DNA from: Eubacterium sp.
GTDB lineage: Bacteria > Bacillota > Clostridia > Lachnospirales > Lachnospiraceae
DNA: 41,661 nucleotides
Direction: 5' to 3'
Assembly: GCA_022769785.1 (NCBI GenBank)
Contig: JALEIY010000109.1
Coordinates: 1-41,661 of the forward strand
Below are positions 1 through 8,081 of this stretch, piece after piece. The position numbers and the translations under genes are program-made. The notes below the pieces were generated by a model, which worked only from the letters and a program-made list of their open reading frames with translations, was not told the origin of the DNA and did not search any database. Numbering within the stretch: the first letter of the stretch is position 1; every line of letters begins with the position of its first letter.

Positions 1-1474
1 AAACGAATCCTCTTGAAACAATATCCGGTCCGGCAAGAAGCATATTATTATAACGGTCTAAAGTCACAACAACGATAAACAGACCGTTCTGAGAAAGATG
101 CTGACGGTCACGAAGCACGATGTTTCCAACGTCACCCACACCAAGGCCATCAACAAAAATTCCCTGTGCAGGAACTCTTCCGGTTATTGCAGCTTTTTCC
201 TGTGAAATGCTTAAAACATCCCCCGACTGCATAATAATAACGTTTTCTTTTGGGATACCCATCTCGATTGCCAAATCCCTGTGACATTTCAGATGGCGGT
301 ACTCTCCGTGTACCGGAATCGCAAACTTCGGTTTGGTAAGGGTATAAATCAGTTTGATTTCTTCCTGACAGGCATGTCCGGAAACATGGGTATCCTGGAA
401 AATAACCGCTGCTCCCTTTTTCGCCAGCTCGTTCATTATTTTTGATACCGCTTTTTCATTTCCCGGAATCGGATGGGAACTGAAAATAATCACATCATTT
501 GGATTGATTGATATCTTTCTGTGAGTGGAAGCAGCCATACGGCTTAATGCCGCCATGGTCTCTCCCTGACTTCCCGTTGTGATAAGCACAAGCTGCTCAT
601 CCACATAGTTGCGCATTTCCTCTATATCAATCAGTGTATTATCCGGGATATTGATATAACCAAGCTCTGCGGCCGTAGATATGGTATTAACCATACTCCG
701 CCCTTCTACCACAACTTTTCTGCCATACTTATAAGCACAGTTTATTATCTGCTGTACTCTGTCCACATTGGAAGCAAAGGTTGCCACAATGATACGGTGA
801 CCTGCATTTTCATTGAAAAGATGGTCGAGAGTCCGTCCCACCGTTCTCTCGGAAGGGGTAAAGCCCGGTCTTTCCACATTGGTACTGTCACACATCAGTG
901 CCAGCACACCCTTTTTGCCCAGTTCGGCAAATCTTCCCAAATCAATGGCATCGCCAAAGACCGGTGTGTAATCAATCTTAAAATCGCCGGTATGAACGAT
1001 AATTCCGGCAGGGGTATAAATCGCAAGGGCAGCAGCATCACTGATACTGTGATTGGTTTTTATAAATTCAATCCGGAAGCAGCCCAGATTAATGGACTGT
1101 CCGTGTTTCACTACTTTTCTTCTGGTTGATTTTAACAGGTTGTGTTCTTTTAATTTATTTTCAATCAGTCCCATGGTAAGCTTCGTCGCATACACAGGCA
1201 TATTCAATTCTTTTAAGGCATATGGAATCGCACCGATATGGTCTTCATGCCCATGGGTAATGACCAGACCTTTTACTTTTGACGCATTTTCTTTCAGATA
1301 GCTGATATCCGGTATCACCAGATCAATTCCCAGCATCTCCTCGTCCGGGAAGGCCAGACCACAATCCACGACAATAATATTATCCTCATACTCAAATGCG
1401 GTAATGTTCATTCCGATCTGTTCCAAACCGCCAAGTGGTATGATTTTTACCGACTGATTTTCCATTGTTTTCAA
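1..1474 (-). CDS. rnjA: Ribonuclease J (3' end cut by window start)
   Basis: This is an RNase J, a metallo-beta-lactamase/beta-CASP nuclease combining endonuclease and 5'-3' exonuclease activity in cytoplasmic mRNA decay and rRNA maturation. It is absent from the ORF track because it runs off the window. I translated it by hand. The N-terminus has the family opening PLGGLEQIGMN, then the metal-binding THGHEDHIG at about residues 73-80. The last visible stretch (LLAGPDIVSRGFV) matches the start of the C-terminal region. About 491 codons are visible of a usual 550 or so. The start is taken as TTG: a GGAGG lies 7 nt upstream of it, against 16 nt for the next in-frame ATG at 1465. It is the last gene visible in the mtaB-ireB-ruvX-DUF1292 run. 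The 125-nt gap upstream contains a CTCCGG...CCGGAG inverted repeat at about 1566-1595 without a T tract. Confidence 0.95.
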   Translation of the reverse strand, partial: MKTMENQSVKIIPLGGLEQIGMNITAFEYEDNIIVVDCGLAFPDEEMLGIDLVIPDISYLKENASKVKGLVITHGHEDHIGAIPYALKELNMPVYATKLTMGLIENKLKEHNLLKSTRRKVVKHGQSINLGCFRIEFIKTNHSISDAAALAIYTPAGIIVHTGDFKIDYTPVFGDAIDLGRFAELGKKGVLALMCDSTNVERPGFTPSERTVGRTLDHLFNENAGHRIIVATFASNVDRVQQIINCAYKYGRKVVVEGRSMVNTISTAAELGYINIPDNTLIDIEEMRNYVDEQLVLITTGSQGETMAALSRMAASTHRKISINPNDVIIFSSHPIPGNEKAVSKIMNELAKKGAAVIFQDTHVSGHACQEEIKLIYTLTKPKFAIPVHGEYRHLKCHRDLAIEMGIPKENVIIMQSGDVLSISQEKAAITGRVPAQGIFVDGLGVGDVGNIVLRDRQHLSQNGLFIVVVTLDRYNNMLLAGPDIVSRGFV

Positions 1475-1599
1475 GTTACTACCTCCGTTCTGTTTCCGGC
1501 AGATATAACACATCAGTCCGATGTCTGCAGCACATTTCCCGCGCAGTCTCTCTATTCAGTTTCCGCTCCGGAGCTTTGCTGCCAGACAGCCGGAGATTA

Positions 1600-1887
1600 C
1601 TATTCTACCTCAAAATCCAAATCTTCCATTAATTGTTCAAATATTTTTGAAACCGATAAAAGCTCTTCATCGTCCTCTACAAACTCATAGGCCGCAATTC
1701 CGCCTTCTTCATCGGCTGTTTCTTTCATAATATAGACGACCATATCCTCCGCATCGTCTGCCATATCATCCTGACTGTCAGACACAAGGAGGTAATTCAC
1801 TCCATTTATCATAGTCTGTTCCAAAACGCAGAACCGAATCTCTTTATTATCATCTGTTATAAATGGAATACTTTCTAATTTACTCAT
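1600..1887 (-). CDS. DUF1292 family protein (YrzB-like)
   Basis: This is a 95-residue acidic protein beginning MSKLESIPFITDDN and rich in Asp and Glu (DSQDDMADDAEDM). That matches the small DUF1292 family, whose B. subtilis member YrzB is encoded next to the ruvX homologue. The molecular role is unknown. The ORF track starts 34 codons upstream inside ruvX. The ATG at 1887 is preferred because a GAGAGG sequence precedes it and the extension [10 protein letters not shown] looks like out-of-frame ruvX. The gap to ruvX is 31 nt, so co-transcription is likely. Confidence 0.85.
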   Translation of the reverse strand: MSKLESIPFITDDNKEIRFCVLEQTMINGVNYLLVSDSQDDMADDAEDMVVYIMKETADEEGGIAAYEFVEDDEELLSVSKIFEQLMEDLDFEVE

Positions 1888-1918
1888 CGTTACCTCTCTC
1901 TTCCGCTCTCTCGTCCTA

Positions 1919-2359
1919 TTATTCTTTATCCGGAACCGGATGGGCATCCATATAGCTTTGCAGTATAAGTGCTGCCGCCATCCAGTCAATCCGTTCCTTA
2001 CGGTGCTCCCGCCTGACTCCGCCGCTCATTAAAATCCGTTCTGACTCCATTGTAGTCAGTCTCTCATCCCAGAGAACAACGGGAAGCCCGGTTCTTTGTG
2101 TAACCATTGCCTGAAATTCCATCGTATCTTCCGCCCTCTCTCCGAGGGTATTGTTCATGTTTTTCGGCAATCCGAGCACAATTTTTTCGACATGATATTC
2201 CTCTGCCAATGCCTGTATTCTTGCTAATGTCTGTCTTAGTTTTTTCCCTGACTTTCTGGTTATGGTCTCCACACCCTGTGCGGTTATCCCCAGTGAATCA
2301 CTCACTGCCACACCAACGGTCTTCGTACCATAGTCAAGTCCCATCCATCGTTCTTTCAT
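1919..2359 (-). CDS. ruvX: RuvX/YqgF family RNase H-fold nuclease
   Basis: This 146-residue protein belongs to the RuvX/YqgF family. It has an RNase H-like fold and is implicated in Holliday-junction resolution and in 5'-end processing of pre-16S rRNA. Visible family signatures are the N-terminal strand [15 protein letters not shown] with its catalytic Asp, [16 protein letters not shown] in the middle, [15 protein letters not shown], and a C-terminal Asp in [16 protein letters not shown]. The length is typical. The ATG overlaps the ireB stop as TAATG, which implies translational coupling. The order ireB-ruvX-DUF1292 is conserved in Firmicutes. Confidence 0.93.
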   Translation of the reverse strand: MKERWMGLDYGTKTVGVAVSDSLGITAQGVETITRKSGKKLRQTLARIQALAEEYHVEKIVLGLPKNMNNTLGERAEDTMEFQAMVTQRTGLPVVLWDERLTTMESERILMSGGVRREHRKERIDWMAAALILQSYMDAHPVPDKE

Positions 2360-2616
2360 TATTTCAGTTTCGTATTGATGTAGTTTTCAAATAATACTTC
2401 CAGGATTTCATCCCGTTCCACTTTCATGATCAGGCTTCTGGCATTATTATGACTGGTAATATACGTCGGGTCTCCGGACATGATATAGCCCACAATCTGA
2501 TTGATCGGATTATAGCCTTTTTCTCTCAGGGCTTCATATACGTCTTTCAGAATAGAATCTACATCATACTCCTGTTCTTTGACCACCTGAAAAAACTGTG
2601 TATTATTCTTACCCAT
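2359..2616 (-). CDS. ireB: IreB family regulatory phosphoprotein (UPF0297/DUF965)
   Basis: This 85-residue protein has the typical composition of the UPF0297 family ([46 protein letters not shown]). In Enterococcus faecalis, IreB is a substrate of the Ser/Thr kinase IreK and a negative regulator of cephalosporin resistance. Whether it does the same here is inference. The start has a near-perfect AGGAGGTAAAT upstream. The gene sits 54 nt downstream of mtaB with no terminator between, and it overlaps ruvX by one base. Confidence 0.92.
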   Translation of the reverse strand: MGKNNTQFFQVVKEQEYDVDSILKDVYEALREKGYNPINQIVGYIMSGDPTYITSHNNARSLIMKVERDEILEVLFENYINTKLK

Positions 2617-2670
2617 ATTTACCTCCTTCTATCCAAAGTGCATTCATGAAATATTTTACTATGAGTCTGA

Positions 2671-4008
2671 CTAAAATTCAATCATAACTTTCCCGCACAA
2701 TAGATTTTCATCCAAAAATCCCCGAATTTGTACTACAACTATATCATTTTGTCGCATTTTTTTTGAAAAATCATCAATTTTCACTGCCACTTTCACATAT
2801 CGCTTTGTATAACCCTGCATATATTTTATTCCGTCAATCTCCACCTCTTCTTCAAGAAGTATCTCTTCCGTACGTCCCAAATACCAGGATTCAAACTGTT
2901 TTTTATGCGCTCTGGCCATCTCAAGAAGAACCGCGCTCCGGCGGGTTTTTACTTCTTCCGGAAGGTGTCCCGGCATATCTGCCGCTCTGGTTCCCTGTCG
3001 TACGGAATATTTGAAAATATGCATTTCATAGAGATTTATTTCTTCAAGAAATTCTCTGGTCTTTTCAAATTCCTCTTCGCTTTCTCCCACAAATCCGGCT
3101 ATCACATCTGTGGTCAGGGCCGGATGTTCATAATATCGACGCAGAATATCAAGGGCCTGCCTGTATTCCTCCGTGGTATAATGACGATTCATTCGCTTTA
3201 AGGTCGCATCACAGCCACTTTGCAGGGAAAGATGGAAATGCGGGCAGACTTTATCACATTTTACCAGTTCACGAACAAATTCTTCCGTAATGATTCGCGG
3301 TTCTAAAGAGCCAAGGCGAATCCGGCAAATCCCGTCGATTTTTTGTACCTGGCGGATAATATCAAGGAGATTTGTGTCCCCTAAATCCTTCCCGTAAGAG
3401 CTCAGATGAATACCGGTCAGAACAACCTCCTTATATCCTGCATCAGCAAGACCCTGGATTTCCCGGAGAACCTCTTTTGGAACTTTGCTCCTGATTCTTC
3501 CTCTGGCATAAGGAATAATACAGTAAGAGCAGAACTGATTACATCCGTCCTGTATTTTCACATATGCTCTGGTATGTTCGCTGACTTTGTGAATCTCCAT
3601 GGATTCGTATTCTTTTTCTGCTGCAATATCCACAATTTCAGAAATATTGTGTTTTTCTTCAAAATAGCGGTCTAAAATATCCGCTATTTCTTTCTTTTTA
3701 TTATTCCCAATTAAAATATCCGCAGTCCCCTGTTTAATCAACTCTTCTTCCGCTGCCTGAACATAGCATCCGGCAGCGGCAATTACCGCATCCGGATTCA
3801 TTTTTTTTGCTCTTTTTATCATCTGACGGCTTTTTCTGTCCGCCATATTGGTAACAGAACAGGTATTTATAACATAAACGTCTGCTTTTTCTTTAAAATC
3901 AGTAATCGCATAGCCGGCTTTTTCCAGAAGTTCTGCCATAGCATCCGTCTCATACTGATTTACCTTACATCCCAGTGTAAGAAAAGCTGCAGTTCTTTTT
4001 CCTGTCAA
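2671..4008 (-). CDS. mtaB: tRNA t6A37 methylthiotransferase MtaB
   Basis: This radical-SAM methylthiotransferase of 445 residues is assigned to the MtaB branch, which converts t6A37 to ms2t6A37 in tRNAs reading ANN codons. The N-terminal UPF0004 domain carries its three cysteines at about 14 (TLGCKVNQYETDAM), 50 (NTCSV) and 81 (GCYVQ), which bind one Fe-S cluster. The radical-SAM CxxxCxxC is at about 156-163 (CNQFCSYCIIPYARG), and a TRAM-like tail follows. The start is a TTG preceded by GAGGTG at 8 nt. MtaB is favoured over MiaB by its TLGCKVNQYE opening and a CIIPYARG motif. It is divergent from the HPr-like gene and leads the ireB-ruvX run. Confidence 0.92.
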   Translation of the reverse strand: MTGKRTAAFLTLGCKVNQYETDAMAELLEKAGYAITDFKEKADVYVINTCSVTNMADRKSRQMIKRAKKMNPDAVIAAAGCYVQAAEEELIKQGTADILIGNNKKKEIADILDRYFEEKHNISEIVDIAAEKEYESMEIHKVSEHTRAYVKIQDGCNQFCSYCIIPYARGRIRSKVPKEVLREIQGLADAGYKEVVLTGIHLSSYGKDLGDTNLLDIIRQVQKIDGICRIRLGSLEPRIITEEFVRELVKCDKVCPHFHLSLQSGCDATLKRMNRHYTTEEYRQALDILRRYYEHPALTTDVIAGFVGESEEEFEKTREFLEEINLYEMHIFKYSVRQGTRAADMPGHLPEEVKTRRSAVLLEMARAHKKQFESWYLGRTEEILLEEEVEIDGIKYMQGYTKRYVKVAVKIDDFSKKMRQNDIVVVQIRGFLDENLLCGKVMIEF

Positions 4009-4033
4009 AACTCATTCACCTCTTTTTATTCTA

Positions 4034-4062
4034 TTGACTTTTATTCATGAAACAGTTACTAT
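4034..4062 (+). promoter_or_regulatory. Candidate sigma-A promoter for the HPr-like gene
   Basis: TTGACT and TACTAT are separated by 17 nt, upstream of the AAGGAGGGG ribosome binding site of the HPr-like gene. A second -10-like TATAAT occurs at 4068-4073 but has no -35 at the right distance. Confidence 0.45.
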
Positions 4063-4103
4063 AAGGATATAATTATAGTATTTTTCAAGGAGGGGATTTT
4101 CAA

Positions 4104-4343
4104 ATGAAAACTGTAAAAATCTCATTAAATTCTATCGATAAAGTTAAAACTTTCGTCAACTTAATCAACCGCTTTGATGCCGAATTTGACCTGGTTTCCG
4201 GCCGTTACGTCATCGATGCAAAATCTATCATGGGTATCTTCAGTCTGGATATTTCCAAACCAATCGATTTAAATATTCATAATGCAGACAATCTTGATGA
4301 GATTCTCGAGCAGCTTAGCCCATATCTTATCACAGAAGAATAA
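4104..4343 (+). CDS. HPr-like protein lacking the active-site histidine
   Basis: This 79-residue protein fits the HPr (PTS phosphocarrier) fold by length and by the segment KSIMGIFSLDISKPI. That segment corresponds to the regulatory Ser-46 region of HPr (consensus KSIMGVMSL). The region that should hold the phosphorylatable His-15 (consensus GLHARPA) instead reads NLINRFDAEFDLV and has no histidine. The protein's only histidine is near residue 58. Phosphate transfer from Enzyme I is therefore not expected, and the protein may act only through the serine site, as B. subtilis Crh does. That role is inference. AAGGAGGGG precedes the ATG, and the gene has its own promoter and terminator. Confidence 0.8.
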   Translation: MKTVKISLNSIDKVKTFVNLINRFDAEFDLVSGRYVIDAKSIMGIFSLDISKPIDLNIHNADNLDEILEQLSPYLITEE

Positions 4344-4411
4344 TTTCTTCTCCGATACCTTATCGGTCTGTTTATAATATCGATTTGTATATCTACATAA
4401 TATTATCAAAG

Positions 4412-4460
4412 AAAAACTGTCGCCGAAACAGTACACACTGTCTGTTTTGCGACAGTTTTT
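4412..4460. terminator. Bidirectional intrinsic terminator between the HPr-like gene and thiI
   Basis: A 12-bp inverted repeat (ACTGTCGC...GCGACAGT plus A/T tracts) has a T run on the right in the plus direction and a T run on the left in the minus direction. It suits both the plus-strand HPr-like gene and the minus-strand thiI. A smaller inner AAACAG/CTGTTT pairing sits in the loop. Confidence 0.75.
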
Positions 4461-4473
4461 TGAGTTGTTTTGC

Positions 4474-4504
4474 AAAGAATCTTTTTACCGGATTCTTTTT
4501 TTAT
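4474..4504 (+). terminator. Second intrinsic terminator, plus direction
   Basis: AAAGAATC pairs with GATTCTTT over a 9-nt loop and is followed by a T run that touches the thiI stop codon. It would act on plus-strand transcripts from the HPr-like gene. The minus direction lacks a T tract after the stem. Confidence 0.45.
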
Positions 4505-5688
4505 TCGTCTGCACAGACCCGGATAACCTCTTCTGAACTTAAAGCAGCTTCCATCAGCTCGTCAATACAGTCTGCAAGTTTTCTTTCTGATTTCTCAATG
4601 ACATCCAGACGCGGTTTTGTTACCGGATGCTTTGCCACAAAAATGGTACAGCAGTCCTCGTACGGAAGAATCGATGTCTCATATGTTCCAATTTTCTCAG
4701 ACATATCGACAATATCATTTTTATCCATACCGATACAAGGACGGAATACCGGAATGCTGCATGCAGCATCGGTGCAGAAAAGACTCTGCATGGTCTGACT
4801 TGCCACCTGTCCGATGCTTTCTCCGGTAATCAAGGCCTGTGCACCGCATTCTTTTGCAAAATGCTCCGCAATCTTCATCATATATCTTCTCATGATAATC
4901 GTCAGTTCATCATGCGGACATTTTTCATAGATTGCCATCTGGATATCGGTAAAGTTGATAATATGAAGATGAATCGGACCGGTATAGCGGGAAATGATTC
5001 TGGCCAGGTCTACCACCTTCTGTTTTGCTCTCTCACTGGTATAAGGCGGTGCATGGAAATATACCGCGTCAATACGCACACCCCGTTTTGAAATCATATA
5101 ACCTGCCACAGGGCTGTCGATTCCTCCGGATAAAAGCAGCATGGCTTTGCCATTGGTTCCAATCGGCATTCCTCCCGGTCCCGGAATCTCTTCTGTGTAA
5201 ATATATACTTTATCACGAATCTCTACAGTAATGAGTACCTGTGGATGGTGCACATCAACCGTCAGTTCTTCAAAACGGTCAAGAAGTTTTTCTCCCAGCA
5301 GTGCCGCAACCTCCATGGACTGCATCGGATAAGATTTATCCGCTCTTCTGACATTTACTTTAAAGGTAAAAGCAAGGTCATCATAACGCTCGCTCATATA
5401 ATCCCCTAACACCTTTTCAATATTGTCAAATGCTTTATCTTCTTCCACAATAATCGGACAGATTCCCGAAATACCAAATACACAGCGAAGTGCTGCAATG
5501 GCCTCGTCATAATCATATTCTTCCTGTGCTTCGGCAAAAATACGACCGGACTCTTTTCGAATCTTAAAATCCCCCACCGGCTTTAATGCGTACTGCATCT
5601 GCTGAACCAGCGCATCTTCAAAACGATATCTGTTTTTCCCCTTTACGCCGATTTCGGCGTATTTAATCAAAAATGCTTTGTATTCCAT
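4501..5688 (-). CDS. thiI: tRNA sulfurtransferase ThiI (4-thiouridine synthesis)
   Basis: ThiI adenylates and thiolates U8 in tRNA to give 4-thiouridine, and in some species it also serves thiamine thiazole synthesis. In this 395-residue protein an N-terminal ferredoxin-like/THUMP region (about 1-165) is followed by the PP-loop ATP pyrophosphatase motif SGGIDSPVAGY at about 187. FRPCIGMDKNDIV and EDCCTIFVAKHP lie in the C-terminal part. There is no rhodanese domain, as expected for the short Gram-positive form. A cysteine desulfurase lies 25 nt upstream and is the likely sulfur donor. Confidence 0.95.
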   Translation of the reverse strand: MEYKAFLIKYAEIGVKGKNRYRFEDALVQQMQYALKPVGDFKIRKESGRIFAEAQEEYDYDEAIAALRCVFGISGICPIIVEEDKAFDNIEKVLGDYMSERYDDLAFTFKVNVRRADKSYPMQSMEVAALLGEKLLDRFEELTVDVHHPQVLITVEIRDKVYIYTEEIPGPGGMPIGTNGKAMLLLSGGIDSPVAGYMISKRGVRIDAVYFHAPPYTSERAKQKVVDLARIISRYTGPIHLHIINFTDIQMAIYEKCPHDELTIIMRRYMMKIAEHFAKECGAQALITGESIGQVASQTMQSLFCTDAACSIPVFRPCIGMDKNDIVDMSEKIGTYETSILPYEDCCTIFVAKHPVTKPRLDVIEKSERKLADCIDELMEAALSSEEVIRVCADE

Positions 5689-5713
5689 GTTATCTCCCTC
5701 ATAAAACTCTGCG

Positions 5714-6862
5714 TTAGCTTCTTACAAATCTTCGAAGAACCGGAAGCAGTTCCTTTAATACTTCCACACAATAGTCAGCTTCCTCTTCTGTATTATAAAT
5801 GCTGAAAGAAAACCGAAGCGTGGACTCATAGCCGGATTTATCCAGGCCAATTCCTTTTAAGGTTCCACTGACATCCGGATGATTCGATGAACAGGCCGAA
5901 CCGGCTGAAACATAAATACCCTTATCCTCAAGGGCATGAAGCAGTACTTCGCTTCTCACTCCGTAAAATGTGATACTTGCAATATGCGGAGCCTCACCGG
6001 AATGACTTTCCACATTCTCAAGCTCTCCCAGCACGCGTCGGATAAAATGTTCTTTTATCCCCCGAATCTTTTCCAGCTTCTCTTCATGATTCTCATAAAT
6101 CACCTGTGCAGCTTTTCCAAGCCCTGCAATTCCCGGAACATTTTCTGTGCCGGAACGCATTCCTTTCTGCTGGTTGCCGCCCCAAATCATTGGTTTAATC
6201 TTTGTTCCATTTTTTATATAAAGAAATCCTATTCCTTTCGGCCCATGAATCTTATGACCACTGACAGAAAGCATATCCGCCTTCCATTTTTTCGGAGTGC
6301 ATTTCATTTTACCGTAGGCCTGAATACAATCTGTATGAAATAGAATGGACGGATTGTATTTTTTTACAATTCGTCCGATTTCCTCAATCGGCTCCACAGC
6401 TCCGATTTCATTATTGACACACATTACCGATACCAGTATGGTATCCGGCCGGAGTGCCTCTTTTAATGCGTCAAGGTCTACAATTCCTTTGCTGTCCACC
6501 GGCAGATACGTAATATCAAAGCCTTCCTCCTCCAGATATGACAGTGGATTATAAACCGAAGCATGTTCAATGCATGAGGAAATAATGTGCTTTCCTGCAC
6601 GCTTATTGGCCATCGCGGCTCCTATCAACGCCAGATTGTTGGCTTCTGTTCCCCCGGAAGTAAAATAAATCTCCCTGGGTTCCACCTTCAGGCTTTTGGC
6701 AATAATATCTCTGGCACGATTCACATATTGCTCAGCCAAAAAGCCTTTTTTATGCATGGAAGACGGATTGCCATACTCTGTCTCCATAACCTCCATCATG
6801 ATCTCTCTTACTTCCGGGAATACCATTGTTGTAGCCCCGTTATCAAAATATATTTCAGGCAC
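5714..6862 (-). CDS. Cysteine desulfurase (NifS/IscS family)
   Basis: This PLP enzyme removes sulfur from cysteine as a protein persulfide. The 382-residue form opens PEIYFDNGATT. The PLP lysine lies in SVSGHKIHGPKG at about 204 and the persulfide cysteine in SAGSACSSNHP at about 324. The short active-site loop is of the IscS/NifS group I type. The ORF-track start at 6895 is a TTG without a ribosome binding site. The GTG at 6862 is chosen because GAGGTG lies 6 nt upstream and it gives the usual family N-terminus. Its position directly before thiI suggests it is the dedicated donor for 4-thiouridine, as for B. subtilis NifZ-ThiI (inference). Confidence 0.93.
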   Translation of the reverse strand: MPEIYFDNGATTMVFPEVREIMMEVMETEYGNPSSMHKKGFLAEQYVNRARDIIAKSLKVEPREIYFTSGGTEANNLALIGAAMANKRAGKHIISSCIEHASVYNPLSYLEEEGFDITYLPVDSKGIVDLDALKEALRPDTILVSVMCVNNEIGAVEPIEEIGRIVKKYNPSILFHTDCIQAYGKMKCTPKKWKADMLSVSGHKIHGPKGIGFLYIKNGTKIKPMIWGGNQQKGMRSGTENVPGIAGLGKAAQVIYENHEEKLEKIRGIKEHFIRRVLGELENVESHSGEAPHIASITFYGVRSEVLLHALEDKGIYVSAGSACSSNHPDVSGTLKGIGLDKSGYESTLRFSFSIYNTEEEADYCVEVLKELLPVLRRFVRS

Positions 6863-6902
6863 TTTCTTCACCTCATAATAATAATCTAAACTCAATTATA
6901 AT

Positions 6903-6931
6903 AACATAACATAAAATAAGAGGCTTGTAAA
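6903..6931 (-). promoter_or_regulatory. Candidate promoter for the cysteine desulfurase-thiI operon
   Basis: On the minus strand, TTTACA and TATGTT are spaced by 17 nt, about 40 nt before the GTG start. The -10 match is only moderate, so this is a weak call. Confidence 0.35.
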
Positions 6932-6975
6932 TGATTTCATTTTCCGCTTCTCTTTTGTCCTCACCCAAATCCAGA

Positions 6976-7012
6976 AAACGGAAGCATTCTCCATCAAAGA
7001 ACACTTCCGTTT
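6976..7012 (-). terminator. Hairpin downstream of the threonine aldolase gene
   Basis: A 9-bp perfect stem, AAACGGAAG with CTTCCGTTT, is separated by a 19-nt loop and lies just after the threonine aldolase stop codon. On the minus strand the stem ends in TTTTC, a short T tract, so termination is plausible but weak. Confidence 0.45.
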
Positions 7013-7035
7013 CATATATTGTAATCCTGTCTGTT

Positions 7036-8079
7036 TTATTTCTCTCTGTTATCTGACAAAAGCTCTGACAGCCTGTAAATATCTTCTTCCTTAGTCGCCC
7101 AGCTTGTAGCAAGCCGCACTACTGTATGTTTATCATCATATTTTTCCCAGAAACTGAATCTTACCTCTTTTGAAAGACGTTCCAGTTCCTCATCTTCCAG
7201 AATAATAAACTGCTGATTTGTGGGAGAATCCATGAAAAACCGGCATCCGGCTTTCTGCAGTACTTCTTTCAGAAGCCCAGCCATTTCTATGGCATGACGA
7301 CTGATTTTAAAGTACAGGTCGTCCGTAAACAGTGTATCAAACTGCACACCGGTCAGACGACCTTTTGCAAGAAGAGCTCCATGCTGTTTTACCATGGTCA
7401 TAAAATGCATTGGCCCATTTCCTCCCGGAAACACCACTGCCTCTCCGCAGAGAGCCCCCACTTTCGTTCCTCCGATATAAAAGACATCACAGCAGGATGC
7501 CACATCCTGCAAAGCTACATCGGTTTCCGAACTCATTAGACCGTATCCCAGTCTGGCTCCATCCAGATAGAGAGGGATATTGTAAGAATGACAAATATCC
7601 GACAACTGTTTTAATTCCTCCAGAGAATATAAGGTGCCATATTCTGTCGGATGGGAAATATATACCATGCCCGGATATACCATATGCTCCCGGTTGCCGT
7701 CCTGATGAAAAGCTTCCAGAAAATCATTTAGCCTTTCCGGAACTATTTTTCCATGAACTCCGTCAAGCTCCAGTACCTTGTGCCCTGTAAACTCAATGGC
7801 TCCCGCCTCATGGGTACTGATATGACCCGTTTTTGCCGCCACAACTCCCTCATATGGCTGAAGCATGGTATCGATGACCACTGCATTTGTCTGGGTTCCT
7901 CCTACCAGGAAATGAATCTCTGCCTCAGGAGTTCCACAGGCTCTGCGAATCTTCTCTTTTGCGCTTTCTGAATAGCTGTCACTCCCATATCCCGGCTGTG
8001 ATTCCCGGTTTGTCCTCAGCAATGCATCAAGTATTTTTTCATGGGCTCCTTCGGTATAGTCGCTCTCAAAAGAAATCAT
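7036..8079 (-). CDS. Low-specificity L-threonine aldolase (beta-eliminating lyase family)
   Basis: This 347-residue fold-type I PLP enzyme likely splits L-threonine or allo-threonine to glycine and acetaldehyde. Visible family features are the N-terminal FESDYTEGAHEKILDAL, the HISTHEAGAIEFTGHKV segment with the ring-stacking His, YLDGARLGYG with the PLP-binding Asp, and the Schiff-base Lys in YIGGTKVGALCGEAVVF at about 206. The start has GAGAGGAAAT upstream and follows the citrate synthase stop by only a few bases, so the two are co-transcribed. The exact substrate preference cannot be read from sequence. Confidence 0.88.
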   Translation of the reverse strand: MISFESDYTEGAHEKILDALLRTNRESQPGYGSDSYSESAKEKIRRACGTPEAEIHFLVGGTQTNAVVIDTMLQPYEGVVAAKTGHISTHEAGAIEFTGHKVLELDGVHGKIVPERLNDFLEAFHQDGNREHMVYPGMVYISHPTEYGTLYSLEELKQLSDICHSYNIPLYLDGARLGYGLMSSETDVALQDVASCCDVFYIGGTKVGALCGEAVVFPGGNGPMHFMTMVKQHGALLAKGRLTGVQFDTLFTDDLYFKISRHAIEMAGLLKEVLQKAGCRFFMDSPTNQQFIILEDEELERLSKEVRFSFWEKYDDKHTVVRLATSWATKEEDIYRLSELLSDNREK

Positions 8080-8081
8080 GT

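Noticed and set aside
1475-1599. CTCCGG...CCGGAG hairpin between the DUF1292 gene and rnjA as a terminator
   Set aside because: No T tract follows on either strand, and the genes are probably co-transcribed. It could be a processing site, but nothing further supports that.
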